The notes beneath the pieces are model-generated. The model saw only the letters and a program-made list of their open reading frames with translations. It had not been told where the DNA came from and made no database searches. From Arthrobacter sp. StoSoilB20 (GTDB lineage Bacteria; Actinomycetota; Actinomycetes; Actinomycetales; Micrococcaceae): a stretch of 64,000 bases of DNA. Where the stretch lies: NCBI RefSeq assembly GCF_019977295.1, contig NZ_AP024651.1, positions 3,472,001 to 3,536,000 on the forward strand. The letters run 5' to 3'. A program made the translations under genes and the position numbers. Shown piece after piece: positions 16,500 through 29,401 of the stretch (positions within the stretch are counted from its first letter, which is position 1; each line of letters starts with the position of its first letter).

Positions 16500-17705
16500 G
16501 TGCGTCGACTGCCCTCCGTGCCCAGGCCGGACTGGAAGCAAAAGATCGAAGAACAGGGCCTGGTATTTTCCACTACCACCATGCCCAATGGCCGGAAGAT
16601 CGAATACTGGAACGAATCGGCATACTACGAATTCACCGTGGACGAGGTGGAGACCCTCGAGAAAACCGCGGAAGACATGCACATCATGTGCCTGGAAGCT
16701 GCCAAGTACCTGGCAACCGGAGCCATGGGCGATCTCGGCATCGGGCAGCAAGCACTGGAGCTGGCCGGTGAGTCCCTCCTGGCTGCCGACGTGGATGTCT
16801 ACGGTCGTTTCGACTTCATCTACGACGGCAAAGGCGGTCCGGCCAAAATGCTGGAATACAACGCCGATACCCCTACCGGGCTGATCGAGGCCTCCGTGGC
16901 CCAGTGGTTCTGGCTCCAGGACGTCTTCCCGGAAAAAGACCAGTGGAACGGTATCCACGAGGCCTTGATCCGGCAATGGAAGAAACTGCAGTTCCGCACC
17001 GGCATGAGCACCCTCCATGTTGCGCACTCGGAGGCTGAGGAATCCGGCGAGGACTGGATGACGGCTGCCTATATGCGCGACGTGGCAAGCCAGGGTGGCT
17101 GGACCACCATCGGCATCAACATGTCCGACATCGGCTGGGACCCCAACCTGAACCGGTTTGTGGACCTGGATAACTTCATGATCAGCACCATGTTCAAGCT
17201 GTACCCATGGGAACTGATGATGAAGGAGCCATTCGGGCAGCGCCTCCTGCAGCGCGCCCACAATCCGCGCTGGGTGGAGCCGGCTTGGAAGATGCTGCTG
17301 TCCAACAAGGCGCTGCTGGCTGCCCTGTGGCATCTCTACCCTGACCACGAGAACCTGCTGCCCGCCTACCTTGGCGATCCCGGTCCCCTCAAGGAATGGG
17401 TGGCCAAGCCGCTGCACGGACGCGAGGGCGACAACATCCGCATCCACGCCCCGGGCATTGAGATCCAGCAGCCCGGCGGTTACGGACGTGAAGGCTGGTG
17501 CTTCCAGCAGTACCACTCCCTGCCTGACTTTGATGGCAACCATCCCGTCCTGGGTCTCTGGGTGGTGGATGGCGAGTCCGTCGGTTGCGGCATCCGCGAA
17601 TCGGATGGCCCCATTACGGATTACTTCTGCCGCTTTGTCCCCAATACCATTGACGCCCCGGCGCCCATCGCGCCCACTGCTACTTCCTACGGAGCTGCAC
17701 TATGA
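16500..17705 (+). CDS. Glutathionylspermidine-synthase-like ATP-grasp ligase (YgiC/YjfC family)
   Basis: 401 residues, GTG start with GGAGG six bases upstream and only two bases after the YgiB-like gene. It matches the synthetase domain of Gsp synthase: FDFIYDGKGGPAKMLEYNAD, then DTPTGLIEASVAQWFWLQD, EFDL-like metal site region VDLDNFMIST, and C-terminal AKPLHGREGDNI and ESDGPITDYFCRFVPN. The amidase (CHAP) domain of true GspSA is absent. The family makes amide bonds between carboxylates and amines using ATP. Actinobacteria lack glutathione, so the real substrates must differ; the adjacent secreted protein or an amine brought in by the adjacent permease are candidates (inference). Confidence 0.88.
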   Translation: MRRLPSVPRPDWKQKIEEQGLVFSTTTMPNGRKIEYWNESAYYEFTVDEVETLEKTAEDMHIMCLEAAKYLATGAMGDLGIGQQALELAGESLLAADVDVYGRFDFIYDGKGGPAKMLEYNADTPTGLIEASVAQWFWLQDVFPEKDQWNGIHEALIRQWKKLQFRTGMSTLHVAHSEAEESGEDWMTAAYMRDVASQGGWTTIGINMSDIGWDPNLNRFVDLDNFMISTMFKLYPWELMMKEPFGQRLLQRAHNPRWVEPAWKMLLSNKALLAALWHLYPDHENLLPAYLGDPGPLKEWVAKPLHGREGDNIRIHAPGIEIQQPGGYGREGWCFQQYHSLPDFDGNHPVLGLWVVDGESVGCGIRESDGPITDYFCRFVPNTIDAPAPIAPTATSYGAAL

Positions 17706-19228
17706 GCACTGAAACCTCGACGCCGGGTGGCGGCCCAGCGGGCGGCGACCGTACCGCCGTCGTACCTTCCAAAGGCCTCCACGCCGGGATCCTTGATCTT
17801 GGAGACTCCGTCATGCTGGGGCTGGCCTCCACGGCGCCGGTCTATTCCCTGGCGGCTACCCTGGGCCTCATTGTTGCCGTCAACGGCAACTACACTCCGT
17901 TGATCCTGATCCTCGGCTTCATCCCGGTCCTGTTCATCGCCTATGCCTTCCGCGAACTCAACAGTGCCATGCCTGACTGCGGCACCACGTTTTTCTGGGC
18001 CCGCAAAGCGTTCGGCCCCTGGGCCGGCTGGCTTGGCGGCTGGGGCGTGGCCCTTGCCGGAATCGTGGTTCTGGCCAACCTGGCGCAAATTGCCGGCAAG
18101 TACCTGTGGCTGCTGATCGGTGACGGTTCCCTGGCCGATAACACCTGGCTGGTTACGGCCACCGGGGTGTTGTTCATCGTGTTCATGACGTACGTGAACC
18201 ACCGCGGCATCCGGCTGGGCGAACACGTCCAGCGCACCCTGACCTACATCCAGTACATTTCGTTGGGCATCTTCGCGGTGGCCATCGTCTTCAGGATCGC
18301 CGGTGGCGCCCCTGAAGGACAGGCCTTCGACTTCGAATGGTTCAACCCGGCCGGCGCATTTGCCGATCCCGGCGCCGTAGTCCACGGGGTCCTGCTGGCC
18401 CTGTTCATCTACTGGGGCTGGGATACCTGCCTGGCGCTCAATGAAGAGACGGAAAACCCGGCCAAGACGCCCGGACGTGGCGCTGTTATCTCAGCATCCG
18501 TGCTCGTGGCGATCTACGTTTCCGTGGCCCTGCTGGTGATGATGTACGCCACGATCGGTACCGACGGCATTGGCCTGGGCAACGAGGCCAACCAGGACGA
18601 CGTCTTCCTGGCCATGAAGGACGTCGTGCTGGGCCCGTGGGGCTGGCTGATTGTTGTGGCTGTGCTGGCGTCGGTCCTGTCCTCCACCCAAACCACCATT
18701 TTGCCCACCGCGCGCGGAACGTTGTCCATGGGAGTGCACGGTGCGCTGCCGGCCCGTTTTGGCAAAGTCCACGAGCGTTTCATGACCCCGGGCTTCTCCA
18801 CTCAGGTCATGGGAGCGGTGGCCGTAGTGTACTACGTGGCCATGAGCTTCCTCAGCGAAAACCTGCTGTCCGATTCCATCAGCGCCATCAGCTTGTTCAT
18901 CGCGTTCTACTACGCCCTGACCGGGTTCTCCTGCGTGTGGTTCTTCCGCTCGACGCTCCGGGACTCTGCCCGCAACCTCTGGTTCCGTGGCATCCTGCCG
19001 TTCCTGGGCGCGCTGTCCTTGACCGCTGCGTTCTTCATCTCGGCCGTGCAGATGTGGGACCCCGCTTACGGAGATACGCAGATCTTCGGCATCGGTGGGG
19101 CGTTCGTCAGCGGCGTACTGCTGCTGGCTTTGGGCGTGGTGCTGGCCGTCGTCTGCCGCTTCGCTCCGTCCACCCGCGGCTACTTCACCGGCGAGCGTCC
19201 CGAGGTTGCGGTGGTCCGCGGCGAGTAG
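17702..19228 (+). CDS. APC-family amino acid/polyamine permease
   Basis: 508-residue membrane transporter of the APC superfamily with about 12 hydrophobic segments. The first helix has the unwound motif GDSVMLGLASTAPVYS, and later segments include YWGWDTCLALNEETENPAKTP, typical of this group. The ATG overlaps the ligase stop as ATGA, so the two are coupled. Position suggests it supplies or exchanges the amine or amino acid used by the ligase; a polyamine permease is also the partner gene in several bacterial YjfC-type loci. The substrate cannot be assigned from the sequence. Confidence 0.87.
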   Translation: MSTETSTPGGGPAGGDRTAVVPSKGLHAGILDLGDSVMLGLASTAPVYSLAATLGLIVAVNGNYTPLILILGFIPVLFIAYAFRELNSAMPDCGTTFFWARKAFGPWAGWLGGWGVALAGIVVLANLAQIAGKYLWLLIGDGSLADNTWLVTATGVLFIVFMTYVNHRGIRLGEHVQRTLTYIQYISLGIFAVAIVFRIAGGAPEGQAFDFEWFNPAGAFADPGAVVHGVLLALFIYWGWDTCLALNEETENPAKTPGRGAVISASVLVAIYVSVALLVMMYATIGTDGIGLGNEANQDDVFLAMKDVVLGPWGWLIVVAVLASVLSSTQTTILPTARGTLSMGVHGALPARFGKVHERFMTPGFSTQVMGAVAVVYYVAMSFLSENLLSDSISAISLFIAFYYALTGFSCVWFFRSTLRDSARNLWFRGILPFLGALSLTAAFFISAVQMWDPAYGDTQIFGIGGAFVSGVLLLALGVVLAVVCRFAPSTRGYFTGERPEVAVVRGE

Positions 19229-19330
19229 CCGTTGCTCCACGGGCTGCCCTGCCCGGACATCATGGATGACCTGGACACCATGGAGGTCCCGGGCATCCCG
19301 GCCTCGACAGACCGGGCCGCTTTAGACAAG

Positions 19331-19371
19331 AAGGGCCGGAAACCCGTACCGCGTGGTTTCCGGCCCTTTCT
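19331..19371 (+). terminator. Intrinsic terminator after the YgiB-ligase-permease operon
   Basis: Arms AAGGGCCGGAAACC (19331-19344) and GGTTTCCGGCCCTT (19355-19368), then TTCTGT. The complementary A run before the hairpin is weak, so it works mainly for the plus strand. Confidence 0.75.
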
Positions 19372-19439
19372 GTACTCCTCTGTACTCCCTACCGTTCCGT
19401 ACTCCCTGCCGTGCGATTGCTTCCGTTCCTGAACGAGAG

Positions 19440-19482
19440 CAGCCTCAGCGTTCGTTCCCCGAAGGCGGGCAGGCTCAGCGTT
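19440..19482. repeat. 13-bp direct repeat spanning the GT87 stop codon
   Basis: CAGCCTCAGCGTT (19440-19452) and CAGGCTCAGCGTT (19470-19482) differ at one base. The second copy holds the stop of the GT87 gene. A GTACTCC motif also repeats three times at 19373-19406. Confidence 0.7.
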
Positions 19483-20854
19483 GCCGCGAGGCCCACTGAC
19501 GCAGCCGGGTGGGCACATCCGGAACATCTTCGATCCTGACCGCGTGGCGCCGCAGCACCACGAACCAGCACACCAGGATGGCCACGGCACAGAATACGCC
19601 CGCACTCGAGGCCATGATCCACAGACCCGGCGTCTGGACATTCAGGTCGGGGGAACCCAGGACGGTGCCGATGGTTTTGGGTGAGAAGAAGAACACCAGT
19701 GTTGATACGGCCAGCACGGCACCCATCACTGCGCGTTGGGCCTTGTAGCGGGCGGGCGTCTCCTTGATGGTCCAGGCGAACGCCGGCAGGACAACGGCCA
19801 TCCAAACCCAGTGGTGGGACCAAGAGACCGGGCTGATGAGCAGCATGGCAAGTGCCGTCGTCGAAATGGCGATAACGCGGGCGCCCTGGGCGCTGGCCGT
19901 CCTGACCAGCACCGTCGCCAGGATCACCGTGGCCAGGCTCAATGCCATCCAGGGAAGGTTGACGGCGTCGTGCGGGACACCGAAATGCAGGAGGGCGCCT
20001 TTGATCGAAAGGTTGTCCACGTAGCCGGCGCCGCCAATCCTGGAAGTGTCGGGAAGGATTTCCAGCCAGAACTGCAGGGATTCAGCGGGCCTCAGCAACC
20101 AGCCGAGCAACACCGTGCCGGCGAAACCCACAGCCATGTTCGCCAACCCGCGCCAGTCCTTGCGCATCAGGAAGTACAGGCCGAAAACCAACGGCGTCAG
20201 CTTGATGCCCGCGGCGACCCCCACCAGTAAGCCTGTACCCCGGAACCCCCACCCAATGGAAAGCCTCTTTGGCAGCCGTTTGGACAACCCGCCCAGGAGG
20301 TCGATCACCATCATGCCCATAAGGATGATGTTGATCTGTCCGAACGCCAGGGTTTCGCGCCAAGGTCCCAGGAGCAGGACCGCGAGGAACAGTCCGGCTG
20401 CAATCCAGCAGCTCTTGGTCGAGGACAGGGCGCTGCGCAGATCGGGTTTGGAAGACCAGTACCGGACGATCGTGACCGCCACCCAGGCAGCCAGAGCCAC
20501 ACCGGCGACGTTGAACACCAGCAGTGCCGACGCTTGTGGCAACCGTGCCAGCAAACCGAAGACCAGTGCGGCGAACGGCGGATACGTGAACGGCAGTTGC
20601 GGGCCTCCTGCCGAGGCGACGGTTGGACCGTAAAGGTCCGAAGGAGAGGTTCCTGACTGGTTGAGGATGCTTCCACCGAACCAGTAGACGCTGAAGTCCA
20701 GGCCTTGTTTGGCCCAGTCCGCGAGCATCAACCAGACCGGGACAGCCAAGACAAACAGCGGCAGCAGGCGAAGGGCAACAGAGGACCGCGAAGCCCCGGT
20801 GCGCGGTGGTGCGGCTTCCGCCTTGGACCTTAAATCGACGTCAGGCAGTGCCAT
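19475..20854 (-). CDS. GT87 (DUF2029) polyprenyl-phosphate-mannose-dependent mannosyltransferase-like protein, paralogue 1
   Basis: 459-residue integral membrane glycosyltransferase of the GT-C fold with about 10-11 hydrophobic segments. The first luminal loop contains DFSVYWFGG, with the Asp typical of GT-C catalytic loops; then LPFTYPPFAAL, FGQINIILMG, GIKLTPLVFGLYFL and LISPVSWSHHWVWM. Actinobacterial members add mannose in phosphatidylinositol mannosides or lipoglycans (PimE-like). It is a clear relative of the protein at 33732-34994. It has no operon partner, so its acceptor is unknown. Confidence 0.85.
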   Translation of the reverse strand: MALPDVDLRSKAEAAPPRTGASRSSVALRLLPLFVLAVPVWLMLADWAKQGLDFSVYWFGGSILNQSGTSPSDLYGPTVASAGGPQLPFTYPPFAALVFGLLARLPQASALLVFNVAGVALAAWVAVTIVRYWSSKPDLRSALSSTKSCWIAAGLFLAVLLLGPWRETLAFGQINIILMGMMVIDLLGGLSKRLPKRLSIGWGFRGTGLLVGVAAGIKLTPLVFGLYFLMRKDWRGLANMAVGFAGTVLLGWLLRPAESLQFWLEILPDTSRIGGAGYVDNLSIKGALLHFGVPHDAVNLPWMALSLATVILATVLVRTASAQGARVIAISTTALAMLLISPVSWSHHWVWMAVVLPAFAWTIKETPARYKAQRAVMGAVLAVSTLVFFFSPKTIGTVLGSPDLNVQTPGLWIMASSAGVFCAVAILVCWFVVLRRHAVRIEDVPDVPTRLRQWASRQR

Positions 20855-20986
20855 GCAAAATCCCCCAAGTTAACCAAAGCGCAACGGGGGAAGTGTGCTG
20901 CCCCCGCCTCCATACTACTGAAGGGGCTCCATGTGCCGGTGGCTTGCCATGACCCACTGCGCCGGCCTGCACCCTAGGATGCTGGA

Positions 20987-22162
20987 ATGAGCGATTCAAC
21001 GACGAACACCTCCGACGTCCTGGCCCTGGACTCACTGCTGACCGTGGACGAGCTGGCTCTTCGTGAAACAGTCCGTGATTTCACCGCGCAGCGCATCCGT
21101 CCGAACATCGCGCGCTGGTACGAGGACGCCCATTTTCCCCGCGAAATCGCCCCGGAGTTGGGCGAGCTCGGCGTCCTGGGCATGCATCTGGAGGGTTACG
21201 GCTGCCCGGGCAGGACCGCCGTCGACTATGGCCTGGCCGCCATGGAACTGGAGGCCGGCGATTCGGGGATCCGTACGTTCGTCTCGGTGCAGGGTTCCCT
21301 CGCCATGACGGCCATTCATCGGTGGGGCTCTGAGGAACAGAAGGAGCAGTGGCTGCCGCGGATGGCCGCCGGCGAACTGATCGGGTGCTTCGCGCTGACC
21401 GAACCCAGCGCGGGCTCCGACCCGTCGTCCATGACCACCTTCGCCCGTGAAACGACTGATGGCTGGGTCTTGGATGGTGCCAAGCGTTGGATCGGGCTCG
21501 CCTCGATCGCGGATGTCATGGTGGTCTGGGCGAACACTGGCGAGGGCATTCGGGGCTTCCTTGTGCCCGCCGGAACAGCCGGGGTCGCAGCGACGCCGAT
21601 CGAACCCAAACTCTCCATGCGGGCTTCGGTTCAATGCGACGTAACGTTCGACGGCGTCGAGCTGGGTCCGGAGGCCATCCTCCCGGGTGCCGCTGGACTT
21701 CGCGGACCGTTCACCTGCCTGAACGAGGCCCGTTACGGGATTGCCTGGGGTGCGATGGGGGCTGCCCGCGACTCGTACGAAGCCGCGTTGGAATACGCCG
21801 GAACCCGACTTCAGTTCGGCCGACCGCTGGCCGGCTACCAGCTCACCCAGGAGAAGCTGGTGAACATGCTCGTGGAGATCCAGAAGGGCACCCTGCTTGC
21901 GCTGCACCTGGGCCGCCTGAAGGACGCCGGCCGCCTCGAACCCCAGCAGATTTCCCTGGGCAAGTTGAACAACGTCCGCGAGGCCATCAAGATCGCCCGG
22001 GAAGCCCGCACCATTCTTGGCGGCAACGGTGTCACGCTCGATTACTCTCCCCTGCGGCACGCCAACAACCTGGAATCCGTGCGGACCTATGAGGGCACGG
22101 ATGAAGTGCACACCTTGATCCTGGGCCAGCACATCACCGGCATCGGGGCCTTCCGCGGCTGA
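20987..22162 (+). CDS. Acyl-CoA dehydrogenase, glutaryl-CoA dehydrogenase-like
   Basis: 391-residue FAD enzyme. Typical segments: CFALTEPSAGSDPSSM (FAD site), WIGLASIADVMVVWA, RYGIAWGAMGAA, LQFGRPLAGYQLTQEKL and the C-terminal RTYEGTDEVHTLILGQ, where the Glu corresponds to the catalytic base of glutaryl-CoA dehydrogenase. Over the whole length it resembles GcdH more than medium-chain enzymes. AGGA lies 7 bases before the ATG. No lysine or tryptophan degradation genes lie beside it, so glutaryl-CoA is a family-based guess. Confidence 0.85.
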   Translation: MSDSTTNTSDVLALDSLLTVDELALRETVRDFTAQRIRPNIARWYEDAHFPREIAPELGELGVLGMHLEGYGCPGRTAVDYGLAAMELEAGDSGIRTFVSVQGSLAMTAIHRWGSEEQKEQWLPRMAAGELIGCFALTEPSAGSDPSSMTTFARETTDGWVLDGAKRWIGLASIADVMVVWANTGEGIRGFLVPAGTAGVAATPIEPKLSMRASVQCDVTFDGVELGPEAILPGAAGLRGPFTCLNEARYGIAWGAMGAARDSYEAALEYAGTRLQFGRPLAGYQLTQEKLVNMLVEIQKGTLLALHLGRLKDAGRLEPQQISLGKLNNVREAIKIAREARTILGGNGVTLDYSPLRHANNLESVRTYEGTDEVHTLILGQHITGIGAFRG

Positions 22163-22192
22163 CCCACCCAGGTAAGTGGCAGTTGGGTTGGG

Positions 22193-22804
22193 TCAGGGTT
22201 CGGGAAGGACCACAAGGTTGAAGTAGCCGCGCAGGCCCTTCGCCACATCTACCTCGTCCGGGGCCAGCAACCACTGGGTCTGGAGCCCGTCCCACAGGGC
22301 AACCAGGGACATGGCAGCTTCATCAGGATCAACTCCGGGACGGAGCCTGCCCTCGGCGGCGAGTTCGGCAAAGCGCAGCGCGTAACTCTTGCGCAGGCGG
22401 TCGAACCGTTCGGTGAAGTACACCCGCCCGGGGTGGGAATCGGTGACGGACTCCGCGCAGAGGACGATGTAGAGCTCCACCACGCCGGGAATGTTTTCGT
22501 TGAAGAGCGCCGTTCGGATGACCGAGTCAACCAGGCCCTCTTCCATGTCGTCCGGGAAAGCGTCGCCGGTGATTTCATCGCGGCGCTCAAGGACTGCCAT
22601 CAGCAGATCGCGTTTTGACGGGAAATAGTGCAGCAGGCTGGTTTGGCTCAGACCCACCTTGTCAGCGACATCCTGCAACGATCCGCCACGATACCCGTGG
22701 GCAGCAAACACCTCGTGGGCAGCGTCCAGGATGGTGCGGCGCCGTTCTTCGGATTTTGCGTAGGGGCCCCGCCGCGCTGCGCGGCCCACGTCCTTTGTGG
22801 TCAT
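22193..22804 (-). CDS. TetR-family regulator, probably of the beta-galactosidase locus
   Basis: 203 residues from ATG 22804; a TTG 33 bp upstream is possible but adds an unlikely tail. The N-terminal helix-turn-helix is typical: RRRTILDAAHEVFAAHGYRG then LQDVADKVGLSQTSLLHYF. The C-terminal ligand domain is not assignable. No ribosome binding site is clear, so the mRNA may be leaderless. It is divergent from the sugar importer and beta-galactosidase operon, with a perfect palindrome (22843-22866) between them. Sugar loci are more often run by LacI or ROK proteins, so a TetR here is unusual. Confidence 0.85.
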   Translation of the reverse strand: MTTKDVGRAARRGPYAKSEERRRTILDAAHEVFAAHGYRGGSLQDVADKVGLSQTSLLHYFPSKRDLLMAVLERRDEITGDAFPDDMEEGLVDSVIRTALFNENIPGVVELYIVLCAESVTDSHPGRVYFTERFDRLRKSYALRFAELAAEGRLRPGVDPDEAAMSLVALWDGLQTQWLLAPDEVDVAKGLRGYFNLVVLPEP

Positions 22805-22842
22805 GGCTAGCCAGTGTACATGCGTGTTACGGGTCAAAAATG

Positions 22843-22866
22843 AAATTCGAGTAACTACTCGAATTT
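22843..22866. promoter_or_regulatory. Perfect palindromic operator between TetR and the sugar operon
   Basis: AAATTCGAGT-AACT-ACTCGAATTT: 10-bp perfect arms. It lies 39 bp before the regulator start and 88 bp before the binding-protein start, as expected for a shared TetR operator. Confidence 0.75.
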
Positions 22867-22953
22867 TCTGTTACCGTGGTCACACTTGCCGCGGCGGGAC
22901 CCTCGGATCCAGGCCTGCGTCATCGTCAACCTGACACGAAGAGGTGAAGGCTC

Positions 22954-24288
22954 ATGACCCCATTCACGCGAAGACAACTCCTGGGCGCAGGCCTGGGCAC
23001 AGCAGCCATGGGCCTGCTGGCCGGATGCGCAACTCCTGGAACGCAGTCCGTCAACGCCGCGCCCACCATCCCCGCAGCAGGAGAGCCCGTCCGGCTCACC
23101 TACTGGGCCTGGCTCAAGGATTTCCAAAAGGTCGCCGACGTCTGGAACGCTGAGAATTCGAACATCCAGGTGGATGTGGTGTGGATCCCCGGCGGCAACT
23201 CCGGCGGATACCAGAAGCTTTACTCTGCCCTGGCAGCAGGGGGTGGGCCTGATCTTGCGCAGGTCGAGTTCCGCTCCATCCCCGAGTTCATGCTGGTCAA
23301 TGGCCTGGTGGATATCTCCCGCTACGGCGCCAACGAACACGCCCACCTCTACGACCCCACCTTGTGGAAGCAGGTCAGCTACACCGGAGGCGTCTATGGC
23401 ATCCCCCAGGACGCCGGCCCCATGGGCATGTTCTACCAGCCGGCCATCCTGGACAAGGTAGGCGGCAGCAACCCGAAAACCTGGGACGAGTGGGCCGCGT
23501 TGGCCGCCGAACTTCGTTCCGTGGACAGCTACCTGGACTGCTTCCCCATCAGCGATGCTTCCCCGTTTGCTTCCTTCGCGGGACAGGCCGGTGCGCAGTG
23601 GCTGCGTCCGGAGGAGGACGGCTGGGTCATCAACATGACCGATGAGGCGACGCTGAACACGGCGCGTTTCTTCGATAAAGCGATCGACGCCGACCTCGTC
23701 ACTACCGCGTACGGCGCCTTCTCACCGGGCTGGTTCGCGGCCGCGGCCAAGGGTGGCATTGCCTCTACCATCACCGGCAGCTGGGGCGATGCCCTGGTCC
23801 AGGGAGTCAGTGGTTCCGAAGGAAAGTGGCGGGCCGCCCCGATGCCCACGTGGGGCGATACGGGCTTCGGCTCAAGTTACCTCGGCGGTTCCACGGCGGC
23901 GGTCCTGGCCAACAGCAAGCACCCCAAGGAAGCACTTGAGTTCGCGGTGTGGCTGACCACGTCCAAGGAGGGCATCGACGCCCAGATCAAGAACAGCGGC
24001 ATTGGCTGGTCCCCCAACCCCGACTTCATCGGAACTGACCGCCAACAGCCCTCGGCGTTCTTCGGTGGCCAACGCTATAACGAGGAAGTATTCGTCCCTG
24101 CCACCAAGCAGCAGAACCCGGACTGGTCCTGGTGGCCGGTAACCCAGCAGTCCTTCAACATCCTGAGCGACGGTTTCCGCAAAAAGGCCTTCGGTACCTC
24201 GTTGGTGGATTCCGTTGCCGCTTCGGAGCAGCAGATCATCAGCGTTTTCAAGAACAAGGGCCTTACCATCCGGAAGGAAACGGCATGA
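22954..24288 (+). CDS. Extracellular sugar-binding lipoprotein, probable Tat substrate
   Basis: 444-residue family 1 solute-binding protein. The signal peptide begins MTPFTRRQLLGAGLG, a twin-arginine-like RR-x-LL motif, and ends with the lipobox LLAGC near residue 25, so it may be a Tat-exported lipoprotein. WAWLKDFQKVADVWNAENSN and later GDALVQGVSGSEGKWRAAPM resemble CUT1 binding proteins. It is the first gene of the operon with two permeases and beta-galactosidase, so a beta-galactoside is the likely ligand (inference). Confidence 0.9.
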   Translation: MTPFTRRQLLGAGLGTAAMGLLAGCATPGTQSVNAAPTIPAAGEPVRLTYWAWLKDFQKVADVWNAENSNIQVDVVWIPGGNSGGYQKLYSALAAGGGPDLAQVEFRSIPEFMLVNGLVDISRYGANEHAHLYDPTLWKQVSYTGGVYGIPQDAGPMGMFYQPAILDKVGGSNPKTWDEWAALAAELRSVDSYLDCFPISDASPFASFAGQAGAQWLRPEEDGWVINMTDEATLNTARFFDKAIDADLVTTAYGAFSPGWFAAAAKGGIASTITGSWGDALVQGVSGSEGKWRAAPMPTWGDTGFGSSYLGGSTAAVLANSKHPKEALEFAVWLTTSKEGIDAQIKNSGIGWSPNPDFIGTDRQQPSAFFGGQRYNEEVFVPATKQQNPDWSWWPVTQQSFNILSDGFRKKAFGTSLVDSVAASEQQIISVFKNKGLTIRKETA

Positions 24289-25249
24289 CGACCACCCGCA
24301 CCTCACCTACCGTGCAGCGTCCCGCCACCGCAAACCGCTCAGGCAAACAGATCAAACAGGCCGGCAAGCGGAACGGCGCCGCCGCCCGGGCTCCCTGGGT
24401 GCTGCTGGCACCATTCCTGGCCCTCTTCGTCCTCACGTTCCTGCTGCCCATCGTGGTGGCCATCATGTCCAGTTTCACCAAAGTGACCCGCAGCGGGCTC
24501 TTCGGCGAAGCAGGCGTGAGCAGTGAGTTTGCCGGTTTCAGCAACTACGCCCAGGCCCTGGCTGACGGCAGCTTTGTTGCCTCAATTGGCAGGATGCTCC
24601 TGTTCGGCGTGGTGCAGGTGCCGGTCATGATCGTCCTGTGCACCGCGTTGGCCCTCATGCTCGAGTCGGCCTCGGCAAAGTGGCCTGGATTCTTCCGTGC
24701 CGCCTACTTCCTGCCTTACGGCGTCCCCGGTGTCATCGCGACCATCCTGTGGTCCTTCCTGTATGTCCCCGGCCTCAGTCCTCTTTTCGATGCCGCCAAA
24801 GTGGTGGGCCTGACTCCCGATTTCCTCGGTGCGAACAGTGTGCTGTGGTCCATCGCCAACATCGTCACGTGGAGCTACACGGGCTACAACATGCTGATCA
24901 TCGTGGCGCAGCTGAAGGCCATTCCGGTGGAACTCTATGAGGCAGCCAAGGTGGACGGTGCTTCCACCTGGCGCGTGGCGCGCAGCATCCAGCTGCCCCT
25001 CATTCGTCCTGCGCTCATGCTCACCACAGTGTTCTCCATCATCGGAACCCTGCAGCTCTTCGCGGAGGCACAGGTACTCAAGACTGTGGCTCCGGCCATC
25101 GACAGCCAGTACACGCCTAACCTCAGTGCTTACACCACGGCCTTTGCCTACAACGACTACAACGTCGCCGCAGCCCAGTCGGTCATCATCGCCGTGGCCG
25201 CCTTTGCCCTGTCCTTCGCCTTCCTCGCACTGACGAACAGGAAGTCCTC

Positions 25250-25253
<4 letters not shown>
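24285..25253 (+). CDS. ABC sugar transporter permease (MalF family)
   Basis: 322 residues from ATG 24285, overlapping the binding-protein stop as ATGA. A basic N-terminal tail of about 40 residues precedes six membrane segments. The EAA loop reads YEAAKVDGASTWRVARSIQL near residue 225. Partner of the next permease. As in the first sugar locus, no ATPase gene is present. Confidence 0.9.
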
Positions 25254-29250
<3,997 letters not shown>

Positions 29251-29255
29251 AACCC

Positions 29256-29320
29256 CAGTTGTGAGGCCCGCTCTGCATGGTTTATCGAGCGAATAGCGCG
29301 CAGAGCGGGCCTCACAACTG
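29256..29320. repeat. Long perfect inverted repeat (21-bp arms) between convergent genes
   Basis: Arms 29256-29276 and 29300-29320 are perfect complements (start CAGTTGTGAGGCCCGCTCTG), with a 23-base loop. It lies 6 bp after the beta-galactosidase stop. It could be a bidirectional terminator, but the long loop and lack of T tract make a REP-like intergenic palindrome equally likely. No second copy was seen in this window. Confidence 0.85.
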
Positions 29321-29330
29321 CATTCGGGCA

Positions 29331-29401
29331 CCGGGCAGGTCAGGCAACCGCGGCGGGTCAGGCAACCAAGCATCCGGGCAAGTCAGGCAACCGCGGCGGG
29401 T
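29331..29401. repeat. 28-bp direct repeat spanning the MFS stop codon
   Basis: Copies 29331-29358 and 29374-29401 differ at one base (CCGGGCAGGTCAGGCAACCG). A third partial GTCAGGCAACC lies at 29357-29367. The gene-proximal copy contains the transporter's stop codon (29383-29385). Confidence 0.9.

Noticed and set aside
16500..17705. Annotation as true glutathionylspermidine synthetase
   Set aside because: The amidase domain is missing and actinobacteria do not make glutathione; only the synthetase-like ligase domain is supported.
29256..29320. Palindrome considered as the end of an insertion sequence
   Set aside because: No transposase fragment or target-site duplication was found around it.
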